NCBI RefSeq assembly: GCF_005222805.1
Contig: NZ_STGC01000005.1
Coordinates: 1,092,456 to 1,156,455, forward strand
Source: Devosia sp. FKR38
GTDB taxonomy: Bacteria; Pseudomonadota; Alphaproteobacteria; Rhizobiales; Devosiaceae
Direction of reading: 5' to 3'
DNA length: 64,000 bases
Part shown: piece after piece, positions 44,498-52,693 of the stretch
Layout of the letters: every line of letters starts with the position of its first letter
Numbering within the stretch: the stretch's first letter is position 1
Position numbers and translations under genes: made by a program
The notes under the pieces: generated by a model
Database searches by the model: none
Seen by the model: the letters and a program-made list of their open reading frames with translations, nothing else
What the model was told of the DNA's origin: nothing

Positions 44498-44885
44498 CGG
44501 AATGCTCCTGTTTGCATCTGGCGCGCCAGCCCTCGGGGCCGAGCCATTCGCCTTGCTCCATCAATAGACCATCCGCGCAAACGCGCTTAGTCGACTTGGT
44601 AGACAATTCTTGCGCCGGGCGTCACCGCCCGGAAACAGTCTTCGCTTGCCGGCACCTTGCACGAAAAGGCGATCCAAACATCTGAAATATAGCGTTTTTT
44701 CAGTAAAAATTCTTTACTAACGCGCTGGCGCTCCGCCGAGTTCCGGCCGCGCCACCAAGCCAGTGTCTGCCAAAAGGACGCATGGACAGTGCTTGCAAGC
44801 CGGGCCGAGCAGCCCCACCTTAGCATCAGCTGGCGCAGCGACCATATCATGGCTGCCTGGGCCTGGGGAGACAAGGGTATCTGAC
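44498..44885. other. Gene-free divergent region between binding protein and thioredoxin genes
   Basis: 388 bases without a convincing gene. The central part (about 44685-44725) is much more AT-rich than its surroundings and contains the inverted repeat AGTAAA-N5-TTTACT at 44702-44718 next to a TATATT-like -10 on the minus strand. It is probably the promoter and operator region of the dipeptide-type operon. The rest shows nothing recognisable. Confidence 0.4.
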
Positions 44886-45332
44886 ATGAGCGAGCATAGT
44901 CACGTGGTCTGCACGGCCTGCGGGGCCATCAATCGGCTGGCCTCGGGCCATGATGCCAGCGCCGGCAAATGCGGCAAATGCGGTGTGGCGCTGTTTAGCG
45001 GCCAGCCCACCGACGTCACGGCAGCCCAGTTCGACCGTCAGGTCGGCAAGTCCGACATTCCGGTGCTGGTCGATGTCTGGGCCCCGTGGTGCGGACCATG
45101 CCGGGTGATGGGGCCGCAATTCGCTGCGGCCGCCGAACAGGCCGAGCCCGCCATGCGTTTCATCAAGCTCAATTCCGACGCGGCCCCGGACCTCTCGACC
45201 CGGCTGGGCATTCGCAGCATTCCCACCATGCTGCTGTTTGAAGGTGGACGCGAAGTGGCCCGTGTCTCGGGCGCCATGTCGTCCAGCGACATTCTGCGCT
45301 GGGCCGAGAACGCGCGCCGCGGCCAGGCATAG
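44886..45332 (+). CDS. trxC: Thioredoxin 2 (zinc-binding thioredoxin)
   Basis: 148 residues from the ATG at 44886, after GGAGACAAGGG. The N-terminal zinc module has CTAC (Cys9, Cys12) and CGKC (Cys29, Cys32), the mark of thioredoxin 2. The thioredoxin domain has VLVDVWAPWCGPCRVMGP with the active-site pair Cys69/Cys72, and the cis-proline in IRSIPTMLLF. It reduces disulfides in the cytoplasm and is often induced under oxidative stress. It is convergent with the TatD gene, with a three-base gap. Confidence 0.93.
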   Translation: MSEHSHVVCTACGAINRLASGHDASAGKCGKCGVALFSGQPTDVTAAQFDRQVGKSDIPVLVDVWAPWCGPCRVMGPQFAAAAEQAEPAMRFIKLNSDAAPDLSTRLGIRSIPTMLLFEGGREVARVSGAMSSSDILRWAENARRGQA

Positions 45333-45335
45333 TCC

Positions 45336-46124
45336 TCAGGCAGCGGTAGCCGGAACCTTACGGAACAGCCGGTGGAAATTGGCCGAACTGGTAGCGCCCA
45401 GCTCGGCCAGCGACACCTTGCGCAGATCCGCCAGAAGCGCGGCCACCTCGAGCAGACGAATGGGCTCGTTGCGCTGATCCTGATCAGGGGCAGGGGCCAG
45501 CGACGGGGAGTCGGTTTCGAGCAGGATACGATCTGCCGGCGCCGAGGCGGCAATCTCGCGCATGACCTGGTTGTCCGGGTAGGTCAGCAAACCGCCAAAG
45601 CCCAAATAGCCGCCCAGGCTCAGGGCGGTTTCCGCCAGACCCGGTCCACCGGAGAACGCATGCACCACAAAGGGGAAGGCGCCCTTGCTGGTGCCCTCGC
45701 GCAGCATCTGCGCCATGGCCTCATCCTGGCGCACCGAGTGAATGACCAGGGGCAGCTGCGTCGCCCGCGCCGCGTCGATATGCGCACGGAACACGGCGAG
45801 CTGCGCCTCCCAGGATGCATTACCAAAGAAGGTGTCGAGCCCGGCTTCCCCAATGCCCACCACCTTGGGATGGTTGGTATGGGCGATGATCTCATCGGCG
45901 GTGACGTCGTGCTCCTCGTCAGCATGGTGCGGCAGCGTGCCGACGGTGCAATAGACGTCGGCATGGGCCTCGGCGACGGCCAGCACCCGGGCAAAATCGC
46001 GCACCCGGATGCCGATGGACAAGAATCGGTCGATGCCGGCGGCCTGCGCACGGGCAATGACGGCCGCGCGGTCATGAGATAACTCGTCAAAGTCGAGATG
46101 CAAATGGCTGTCGATGAACATCAT
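45336..46124 (-). CDS. TatD-family metal-dependent hydrolase
   Basis: 262 residues starting MMFIDSHLHLDFDEL; the frame extends upstream but the amidohydrolase motif HxH begins right here. Other TatD features: GTLPHHADEE, VVGIGEAGLDTFF with the metal glutamate, LPLVIHSVRQDEAM, FVVHAFSGG and LLETDSPSLAP with the catalytic aspartate. The family has 3'-5' DNA exonuclease or DNase activity and is cytoplasmic. Length is standard. No functional link to the neighbouring genes is evident. Confidence 0.9.
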   Translation of the reverse strand: MMFIDSHLHLDFDELSHDRAAVIARAQAAGIDRFLSIGIRVRDFARVLAVAEAHADVYCTVGTLPHHADEEHDVTADEIIAHTNHPKVVGIGEAGLDTFFGNASWEAQLAVFRAHIDAARATQLPLVIHSVRQDEAMAQMLREGTSKGAFPFVVHAFSGGPGLAETALSLGGYLGFGGLLTYPDNQVMREIAASAPADRILLETDSPSLAPAPDQDQRNEPIRLLEVAALLADLRKVSLAELGATSSANFHRLFRKVPATAA

Positions 46125-46238
46125 TAAACCCGTTGGGCAAATACACCGGGCCGCCTGCGCCGCCCACGGCGTTGACACCTAGCATGCCCGCCCGATCATG
46201 GCAGGTGCGGCAGGCTCATGGCTCGCCTGCAGGCGGAG

Positions 46239-47585
46239 CTAGTTGCCGGAGGACGGCGAAGCGCTCCAGTCCAGACAAACCTCAAAGCCATCGGTTTGGC
46301 CCGCAATGGGCGACGCCAGCTGCATGCGCCCGCCCGACTGCTGCACGATGGCTTCGACGATGGCGAGGCCCAGCCCCGTGCCACTGGCCCGGCTGTTGCC
46401 ACGGGCAAAGCGCGTCCCCAAATGGGCCAGCACCTCGGGCGACACTGCGGGGCCCTGGTTGCGCACCACGATCCGCGGGCCGGCTTCGGCGCTGACCTCG
46501 ATCAGCCCATCGCTCTGGCCATGGATCAGGCCGTTCTGCACCAGGTTGCGCAGGGCAATGGCAAAGGCATCGGGATTGATGCGCGCCGTGAGCGCGACCC
46601 CTGGCGCGACGCTGAGCTGCACGCGCCCGGCGGTCGCCTGGGCATGCTCAAAATCACGCACCACCAGATCGAGAATCGGGCGCAGCGCCACGGGCTGTTC
46701 GGATCGGGCAAAGCCCGCTTCGAGCCGCGCCAGCTGCAGCAGTTTTTCCGACAGGACGGAGAGATGCCGCAAAGCGCGCTCGACCTCCTGCACGCGCGGC
46801 TTGGCCGGATGCTCGCCCAGATCGAGCGCCAGCCGCTGCGTCTGCGCCAGCGCGCCGGCAATCGGCGTGCGCAGCTCATGCGCGCTATTGGCGGCAAAGC
46901 TGCGTTCGGCGTCCATGGCCGCCTTGAGCCGGTCGAGCAGGGCCGTGACTTCGCCAGCAATGGGCGCCAGCTCGGCCGGCTGGCCGGCTGCATCGAGCGG
47001 CGCCAGATTGCCGCTGTCACGCAGGGCAATGTCGCGCGAAAAGCTCGTGATTGGCTGCATGCCCAGCCGAACCACGGCCCAGATGCCCACACCCAGCAGC
47101 GGGATCAGCGCAACCAGAGGCCAGAATAGCGTGCCAGCGGCGTCAACCAGGGCATCCTGTCGATGGTCCGACATTTCAAGCACCACAATGCTTAGACCAC
47201 TACGCTTGTCGCTGATCGAAAAGGCGCGGCGCCCGTCCACTTCCATATAGCCGGTGGCAGTGGGGAGGGTGGTGACATTGTCCGGCGCATCCTCGGCCCG
47301 CAGCAGAATATTGCCCGCGCCGTCATGCACGAAATAGGTGAAGGCGTTGTCGTCCGCCTCGCCCATGCCCTGCACGGGTCCGTGCCGCTCGCCGGGCTCC
47401 CGCAGATCATGCAGGGCCAGCGGCAGCAGGCGATAGGCGCTCTGGCTCAGGCTCTCGTCAAAGGCTTCCTGCAATTCATGCTGCAGCACGGCCGTCGAGA
47501 CCGCGGCAGCACCCAGCCAGAACACGCCGGTGACCAGGGTCAGCAGCAGCGCCAGGCGCAGCGCAATAGACCAGGGGCGCCTCAT
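46239..47585 (-). CDS. Sensor histidine kinase (QseC/TctE-like)
   Basis: 448 residues. An N-terminal membrane helix (SIALRLALLLTLVTGVFWLG) and a second at about residues 163-185 (FWPLVALIPLLGVGIWAVV) enclose a ~130-residue periplasmic sensor domain. A HAMP-like linker follows, then the phosphoacceptor SFAANSAHELRTPIAGAL. The ATPase domain is partly unusual: NLVQNGLIHG replaces the common N-box NLLxNA and VRNQGPAV replaces D-x-G-x-G, while GTGLGLAIVEAIV is intact. It overlaps the response-regulator gene by four bases. It is divergent from the flavin-electron-transfer operon and probably controls it. Confidence 0.88.
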   Translation of the reverse strand: MRRPWSIALRLALLLTLVTGVFWLGAAAVSTAVLQHELQEAFDESLSQSAYRLLPLALHDLREPGERHGPVQGMGEADDNAFTYFVHDGAGNILLRAEDAPDNVTTLPTATGYMEVDGRRAFSISDKRSGLSIVVLEMSDHRQDALVDAAGTLFWPLVALIPLLGVGIWAVVRLGMQPITSFSRDIALRDSGNLAPLDAAGQPAELAPIAGEVTALLDRLKAAMDAERSFAANSAHELRTPIAGALAQTQRLALDLGEHPAKPRVQEVERALRHLSVLSEKLLQLARLEAGFARSEQPVALRPILDLVVRDFEHAQATAGRVQLSVAPGVALTARINPDAFAIALRNLVQNGLIHGQSDGLIEVSAEAGPRIVVRNQGPAVSPEVLAHLGTRFARGNSRASGTGLGLAIVEAIVQQSGGRMQLASPIAGQTDGFEVCLDWSASPSSGN

Positions 47586-48238
47586 GCCTGCACCTGATAG
47601 CCCAGGCCGCGCAGCGTGGTGACGAAGTCCTTGCCCAACTTCTTGCGCAATCGGCTGACATAGACTTCCACGGCATTGCTCTCAATCTCAGCCCCGAAGG
47701 CATAAAGCGAATCCTCGATCTCGGGCTTGGTGACAATGGCGCCGCGCCGGCTGATCAGCCGCTCCAGCACCGCCCATTCCCGCGCCGTCAGCGTGACGGG
47801 CTTGCCATCGACCACAACCTGCCGGGTGGCAGTGTTGACACTGACGCCGCCGATGCTGACCACGGGGGCCGGGCTGCCGCCATAGCGCCGGGCCACGGCG
47901 GCGAGGCGCGCACTCATTTCGCTGAGGTCATAGGGCTTGACCAGATAGTCGTCGGCGCCGGCATTGAGGCCCTCGATACGCACGGCGATCTGGTCCTGCG
48001 CGGTGCTGATGATCACCGGCACATCATTGCCCTTGGCCCTGAGGCGCCGCAACAGATCAAGGCCCCGCCCGTCGGGCAGGTTGAGGTCGAGCAAGACCAG
48101 TTGATAGCCGACGCTGTCGAGCGCGGCGCCGGCATCATCGAGCCGCTGCATCCAGTCCACGCCATGGCCTTCGGCGGCGATGTGGTCGCGAATGGCCGCG
48201 CCCAGCACGTGGTCGTCTTCGATCAGCAGAATACGCAC
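47582..48238 (-). CDS. OmpR-family response regulator
   Basis: 218 residues from the GTG ending at 48238, six bases after GGAGAG; a longer frame start has no ribosome site. The receiver domain has LLIEDD, the phosphoacceptor in LVLLDLNLPDGRG, and VIISTAQD and VKPYDLSEM. The C-terminal winged helix has LTAREWAVLERLISRRGAIVTK and VEVYVSRLRKKLG. It pairs with the overlapping histidine kinase. A 19-bp inverted repeat upstream (48275-48325) is its likely DNA target. Confidence 0.92.
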   Translation of the reverse strand: MRILLIEDDHVLGAAIRDHIAAEGHGVDWMQRLDDAGAALDSVGYQLVLLDLNLPDGRGLDLLRRLRAKGNDVPVIISTAQDQIAVRIEGLNAGADDYLVKPYDLSEMSARLAAVARRYGGSPAPVVSIGGVSVNTATRQVVVDGKPVTLTAREWAVLERLISRRGAIVTKPEIEDSLYAFGAEIESNAVEVYVSRLRKKLGKDFVTTLRGLGYQVQA

Positions 48239-48274
48239 GGATGGCTCTCCCCCGAACAAACACTAATAGCCCAA

Positions 48275-48325
48275 GCTGACGCCAGGCTGAAGCACACAGC
48301 GCAAACGCTTCAGGCTGGCGTCAGC
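48275..48325. promoter_or_regulatory. Long inverted repeat, probable response-regulator operator
   Basis: Two 19-base arms, beginning GCTGACGCCAGG and ending GGCGTCAGC, are inverted around a 13-base spacer with one mismatch. The element lies between the response-regulator start and the divergent DUF2271 gene. The arm-plus-spacer periodicity suits an OmpR-type dimer pair controlling both directions. Confidence 0.6.
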
Positions 48326-48369
48326 CTGCCGTGGGAGAACCAGTCAACTCAACGCAGGGGATCAATGCC

Positions 48370-48843
48370 ATGCTCAAGAAAATCACCGCCGTGCTGCTGC
48401 TGGCGACCGCCTTCTCGGCCCCAGGCCTCGCCTATGCCAAGGACGCGACCCTCGCCATTCAGATGACTGGCTACCAGGGCCCGCCGGCCTATCTGGCCGT
48501 TTATCTCACCAAGCCGGATGGCAGCTATGATTCCACGCTCTGGGTCGCCGGTGGAAAGAGCAAATACTACCGCCATCTGCGCGGCTGGATCCGCGGTGTG
48601 TCCAACAGCAATGAACGCCTCGACAGCATCACCGGCGCCAGCGTCGGCAGCGGCCGCAGCATGGAAGTGGGCATCAGCATCGCCGACGCCCTGATCGATG
48701 CCGGCTATTCCATCCATGTCGACACGGCCGTCGAGCACGGCGCCGAGAATGTCGATGACGTGGTGCTGCCCCTGACCCAGGCCATTTCGGGCACGGTTGT
48801 GGCCGGCAATGGCTACATCTCGGCCATGGCCGTCACGTTCTGA
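48370..48843 (+). CDS. DUF2271 periplasmic protein with flavinylation-like motif
   Basis: 157 residues from the ATG at 48370, after CAGGGG. A Sec signal peptide ends at LAYAK (about residue 23). The mature part fits DUF2271: LAIQMTGYQGPPAYLAVYLTKPDGSYDSTLWVAG, KYYRHLRGW and a C-terminal YSIHVDTAVEHG. Residues 85-91 read DSITGAS, close to the D-x-x-S/T-G-A-T/S motif to which ApbE links FMN in NqrC and RnfG. Ser91 would be the acceptor. It is the first gene of an operon with PepSY-flavoreductase, ApbE and cytochrome b, which supports a redox carrier role in the periplasm; flavinylation itself is inference. Confidence 0.78.
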   Translation: MLKKITAVLLLATAFSAPGLAYAKDATLAIQMTGYQGPPAYLAVYLTKPDGSYDSTLWVAGGKSKYYRHLRGWIRGVSNSNERLDSITGASVGSGRSMEVGISIADALIDAGYSIHVDTAVEHGAENVDDVVLPLTQAISGTVVAGNGYISAMAVTF

Positions 48844-48857
48844 TTGCGAGGCCTATT

Positions 48858-51071
48858 ATGTTGCGTCGTCTTCATTCGCTGCCCGGTCTGATTGCCGGCC
48901 TGATCGTTGCCTTCATGGCGGTGAGTGGCGTGGTCTTGTCACTGCAGCCAGTGCTCGACCATGCAACGTCAGCGCAGGCTGGTAGCATGAGTGTTGCGGC
49001 GCTGGCCCAGACGGTGTCGGACGCGCTGCCGGGCGTCACTCGCATTGCCCATGCCGCTTCCGGCGCCATCACAGCCTATTATGACGCCGGGGCAGGCGAG
49101 GTGGCTGCCAGCATCGATCCGGCCACCGGCAAGGTGTTGGGGGCCGCAACGCCGTCTCCCGTCTTTGCCTTCTTCACCGAGCTGCACCGCTCGCTGTTCC
49201 TGGACATGAACGGCCGCCTGGCCTCGGGCCTGGGTGCGCTAGCCATCGTCGTGCTGGCCGCCAGCGGCCTGTTTCTGCTGGCCAATCGGCTGGGCGGGTG
49301 GCGCAAGCTGTTCACAACCGCCAAGGGCACGCTGTCGCAGCGCCTGCATGTCGAACTGGCGCGGCTGGCCGTCGTTGGCCTATTGGTCAGCGGCTTCACG
49401 GGCCTTGTGATGTCGCTCAATAGTTTCGGCCTGCTGCCGGGTACCGATGCGCCGCTGGTCGCCTTTCCGACCAGTGTCGATGGCGGCACGCCGGCGCCGG
49501 TCGCTGCGCTGACGGCCCTGCAGGGCCTGAGCCTGACGGAGCTGCGCGAGATCAACTTTCCCTATGCCGGTGATGCCAGCGATGTCTTTACCGTCATCAC
49601 CGCCAGCGGCCAGGGCTATATCGATCAGGCCACGGGCGCCTGGCTGAGCTTTGTCCCCAATGGGCTGGGGCAGACCATCTACGAGACCATCTATATGCTG
49701 CACACCGGCCAGGGCCTGTGGTGGTTCGGCGCGCTGCTGGGCCTTGCCTCGCTGAGCGTGCCCGTTCTGGCAGCAACCGGCACACTGATCTGGTGGCTGC
49801 GTCGGCGCAACCAGCCGCGCTTGGTCGGCACGGTTGCCGCCCGCCAAGCCGACACCGTTATCCTCGTGGGCAGCGAGGGCAATTCCACCTGGGGCTTCGC
49901 CGCCACGCTGCAGGCGGCGCTGACGGCGGCCGGACACAAGGTTCATGCTGCGCCCATGAATGGCCTCGCCACCAGCTATCCCGCCGCGCGGCAGATCCTG
50001 GTGCTGACGGCCACCTATGGCGACGGCACCGCCCCGGCATCGGCCAAGGCCTTCCTGTCGCGACTGGCGCAGTTCGCTCCGCTGCCGGGCCAGCGTTTTG
50101 CCGTGCTCGGCTTCGGCGACCGCAGCTTTGCCCATTTCTGCCGCTTTGCCGAGGACACCGACCAGGCGCTGCGTCTCAAGGGGCTCGAGCCGCTGCTGGC
50201 CTATGACAGCATCGACCGCCAGTCGGCGCAGAGCTTTGCGCAGTGGGGCAATGGTCTGGGCGCTGCACTGGGCCACGAGCTGGCGCTGGCCCATGTGCCG
50301 GTGCTGCCCGCAACGCGCGAACTGACGCTGCTGGAGCGGACGGACTTCGGCACCGAGGTGCAGGCCCCGACGGCCGTGCTGCGCTTCGCCCTGCCGACCG
50401 ACAAGGCCTCGCTGCTCGATCGCTTGCTCGGCAGGGGCCAGGCGCTGCGCTTCGAGCCGGGCGATCTGGTCGGCATCGTGCCGCCCGGCGACAGCGTGCC
50501 GCGCTATTATTCCCTGGCCTCGTCATCGCGTGACGATGTGCTCGAGATCTGCGTGCGCAAGGTGGCCGGCGGCGTCTGCTCGGAGTTCCTGCACGGGCTG
50601 GAGCCCGGCCAGGCGGTCAGCGCCTTCATCAAGCGCAATCCCGATTTCCGGCCGCAGTCCGGCAAGGCGCCGGTGATCCTGATCGGCGCGGGAGCCGGCA
50701 TCGGGCCGCTGGCCGGCTTCGTCCAGGCCAATCGCCGTCACCAGCCCTATTACCTCTATTTCGGTGGCCGCGACCCGGCGTCGGACTTTCTCTATGCGCC
50801 GCTGCTGCGCGCGGCCCTCGTCGATCACCGGCTGGCCGGGCTGGCCACGGCCTTCTCCCGCGTCGTCGGCGGCCGCTATGTGCAGGACCGGGTACGGGAG
50901 GACGCCGAAGGCATCCGCAAGCTGGTGGCCAATGGCGCCCAGATCATGGTCTGCGGCGGCCAGCAGATGGCTCAGGGCGTGCGCGAAAGCATTGAGTTCT
51001 GCCTGGCCCCGCTCGGCGAATCCGTCAGCAGTCTGCGCGCCAAGGGACGCTATCTCGAAGATGTCTACTGA
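48858..51071 (+). CDS. PepSY-membrane / flavodoxin / NADPH-flavin reductase fusion protein
   Basis: 737 residues. The N-terminal third (1-330) is a PepSY_TM module with helices near 10-30, 130-150, 175-195 and 292-315. A flavodoxin-like FMN domain follows (about 332-475) with VGSEGNSTWGFA and LVLTATYGDGTAPASA. The C-terminal half is a CysJ-like FAD/NADPH reductase: RYYSLASSSRDD, GGVCSEFLHGL, PVILIGAGAGIGPLAGFVQ, MVCGGQQMAQGV and the terminal KGRYLEDVY. Electrons from NADPH would pass via FAD and FMN to the membrane module and on to the periplasm. It resembles ferric or flavin reductases of the PiuB/FoxB type fused to a sulfite-reductase-like flavoprotein. Confidence 0.9.
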   Translation: MLRRLHSLPGLIAGLIVAFMAVSGVVLSLQPVLDHATSAQAGSMSVAALAQTVSDALPGVTRIAHAASGAITAYYDAGAGEVAASIDPATGKVLGAATPSPVFAFFTELHRSLFLDMNGRLASGLGALAIVVLAASGLFLLANRLGGWRKLFTTAKGTLSQRLHVELARLAVVGLLVSGFTGLVMSLNSFGLLPGTDAPLVAFPTSVDGGTPAPVAALTALQGLSLTELREINFPYAGDASDVFTVITASGQGYIDQATGAWLSFVPNGLGQTIYETIYMLHTGQGLWWFGALLGLASLSVPVLAATGTLIWWLRRRNQPRLVGTVAARQADTVILVGSEGNSTWGFAATLQAALTAAGHKVHAAPMNGLATSYPAARQILVLTATYGDGTAPASAKAFLSRLAQFAPLPGQRFAVLGFGDRSFAHFCRFAEDTDQALRLKGLEPLLAYDSIDRQSAQSFAQWGNGLGAALGHELALAHVPVLPATRELTLLERTDFGTEVQAPTAVLRFALPTDKASLLDRLLGRGQALRFEPGDLVGIVPPGDSVPRYYSLASSSRDDVLEICVRKVAGGVCSEFLHGLEPGQAVSAFIKRNPDFRPQSGKAPVILIGAGAGIGPLAGFVQANRRHQPYYLYFGGRDPASDFLYAPLLRAALVDHRLAGLATAFSRVVGGRYVQDRVREDAEGIRKLVANGAQIMVCGGQQMAQGVRESIEFCLAPLGESVSSLRAKGRYLEDVY

Positions 51072-52023
51072 GTTCGAGCGTTTCGCCCTCAATGGGCCCA
51101 CCATGGGCACGCGCTGGTCAGCGGTATTTCATGCCACAGAGGCCCCTGATGCCAGCTTGACCACGGCGCTGCAGGCCGCGGTCGACGCGGTCGACAGCTC
51201 CATGTCCACCTGGAAGCCTGACAGCGAACTCATGCAGCTCAATCAAACGCCGCCGGGCGCCTGGATGTCGGCCTCGCCACAGCTCTGTGCCATCTTGGCG
51301 CTGAGCCTGCAGATCGGCCAGGCGTCGCAAGGCGCTTTCGATATCGGCGTGGGCGCCGCGGTCAATGCCTGGGGCTTTGGCCCGGCCCGACCGGCACCCG
51401 ATAGCCGGGTCATCGCTGCGCTGACCGGACCGCAGACCGCGCTGGCCACGCTCGAGGTCGACGTCGCGGGCGGGCGTCTGCGGCGTCTCCAAGATGTGCA
51501 GCTTGACCTCTGCGGCATTGCCAAGGGCCATGGCGTCGACTGCCTGGCCGACGTGCTGCTGGCAGAGGGTATTGAGAACTTTGTGGTCAGCATCGATGGC
51601 GAGGTGCGCGCGCGTGGCACACGCCCCGACGGCAGCGGTTGGGTGGTGGGGCTGGAACGCCCCGAACGCGATAAGCGCATCCTCGCCCGCACGATTGCCG
51701 TCAGCGATCTGGCCATGGCCACGTCCGGCGACTACCGCCATTTCCGCAGCCATGGCTATGCCGTGGTGTCCCACACCATCGATCCGCGCAGCGGCGCGCC
51801 GCTGCAGGGAAGTGTCTGCGCGGTCACCGTGACGGCAGAGCACTGCGCTATTGCCGACGCCTGGGCCACCGCCCTGATGGTGCTCGGCGAAACGGCAGGG
51901 CCGGCCATGGCCGATCAGCTTGGCCTTGATGCCCTCTTTACCCTGCGCCGTCCGGACGGCTTCCACGACATCGGGGTTGGCGCCTTTGCCGCCCTGTCCA
52001 ACCCATCAATCGGAGGAAACTGA
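51061..52023 (+). CDS. apbE: FAD:protein FMN transferase (ApbE)
   Basis: 320 residues, start overlapping the previous gene by 11 bases. ApbE motifs: NGPTMGTRWSAVF, STWKPDSELMQLN, GAFDIGVGAAVNAWGFGP, LCGIAKGHGVD with the catalytic loop, FVVSIDGEVRARG, MATSGDYRHF and HTIDPRSGAPLQG with the metal/FMN site. It transfers FMN from FAD to a Thr or Ser of a target protein. The protein starts directly in the domain and has no Sec or Tat signal, unlike most periplasmic ApbE proteins. Its likely target in this operon is the DUF2271 protein. Confidence 0.92.
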   Translation: MSTEFERFALNGPTMGTRWSAVFHATEAPDASLTTALQAAVDAVDSSMSTWKPDSELMQLNQTPPGAWMSASPQLCAILALSLQIGQASQGAFDIGVGAAVNAWGFGPARPAPDSRVIAALTGPQTALATLEVDVAGGRLRRLQDVQLDLCGIAKGHGVDCLADVLLAEGIENFVVSIDGEVRARGTRPDGSGWVVGLERPERDKRILARTIAVSDLAMATSGDYRHFRSHGYAVVSHTIDPRSGAPLQGSVCAVTVTAEHCAIADAWATALMVLGETAGPAMADQLGLDALFTLRRPDGFHDIGVGAFAALSNPSIGGN

Positions 52024-52024
52024 C

Positions 52025-52546
52025 ATGAGCCCAACCAAGACCGGCGGCTATGCGCCGCTGCAGATCGGCCTGCACTGGCTGATTGCCGCCCTTGTGCTGT
52101 TCCAGCTCGTTTTTGGCGAGAGCATGGTGGAGGCCACCGAAGCGGCCGAGGAAGGCGAGGCCATTAGTGGTGCCGACGGCGTGCTGGCGACGGCACACTA
52201 TTGGGTTGGCATAGCTATCCTTGTGCTGGTGGCCATGCGCCTGCTCGCCCGCCTGCGCTATGGCGCGCCGGCACCGCTGGACGAAAACCCGCTCGTCGTC
52301 ATGGCCGGCAAGGCGGTGCATGCGCTGTTCTATCTGCTGCTGGTGCTGGTGCCGGTCTCGGGCCTGGTTGCCGTGCACCTCAACCCGGAAGCTGGCGAGA
52401 TCCATCAATTGGCCAAGCCCGCCTTCATCATCCTGATCGTGCTGCATGCCGGCGCTGCGTTCTATCATCACTTCGTGCTGCGCGACCGCACACTGGCCCG
52501 CATGCTGGTGCCGGCCAAGGCCGAACTGCCGCCCGCCGCCCGCTGA
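52025..52546 (+). CDS. Cytochrome b561-like membrane protein
   Basis: 173 residues, the ATG one base after the ApbE stop. Four helices carry heme-ligand histidines: QIGLHWLIAALVLFQLVFG (His near 17), ATAHYWVGIAILVLVAMRLLARL, AGKAVHALFYLLLVLVPVSGLVAVHL, and PAFIILIVLHAGAAFYHHFVLRD. This is the bacterial CybB/cytochrome b561 arrangement with two b hemes. It sits last in the flavin operon and may take quinol electrons or pass them to the PepSY/DUF2271 proteins. Confidence 0.88.
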   Translation: MSPTKTGGYAPLQIGLHWLIAALVLFQLVFGESMVEATEAAEEGEAISGADGVLATAHYWVGIAILVLVAMRLLARLRYGAPAPLDENPLVVMAGKAVHALFYLLLVLVPVSGLVAVHLNPEAGEIHQLAKPAFIILIVLHAGAAFYHHFVLRDRTLARMLVPAKAELPPAAR

Positions 52547-52608
52547 AACGCAGTCCGCGCTGGCCGTTCTGTCGCCCGGCGCGGCTGCACTGCGACACTT
52601 TGGCGGAG

Positions 52609-52622
52609 TTGACCTACATCAA
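52609..52622. promoter_or_regulatory. FNR/FixK box upstream of pseudoazurin
   Basis: TTGACCTACATCAA, the FNR-type pattern TTGA-N6-TCAA, lies 72 bases before the pseudoazurin GTG. It is embedded in a longer near-perfect inverted repeat with arms GGCGGAGTTGA and TCAACTCTGCC. Low-oxygen or nitrogen-oxide regulation of the copper protein is expected. Confidence 0.7.
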
Positions 52623-52693
52623 CTCTGCCACCGCCAAATCTGGCACTCTGCGGCCAAGCAACGGGAGAACCCGTTCTGCCACGGAGATGACAA

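Noticed and set aside
44587..44874. 95-residue minus-strand open frame in the large intergenic gap
   Set aside because: It has no ribosome site, its composition is unlike neighbouring proteins, it spans the AT-rich promoter region and no family is recognisable.
44886..45332. Possible upstream start at 44763 for the thioredoxin gene
   Set aside because: The extra 41 residues lie in the non-coding gap and the thioredoxin 2 zinc module begins at the ATG at 44886.
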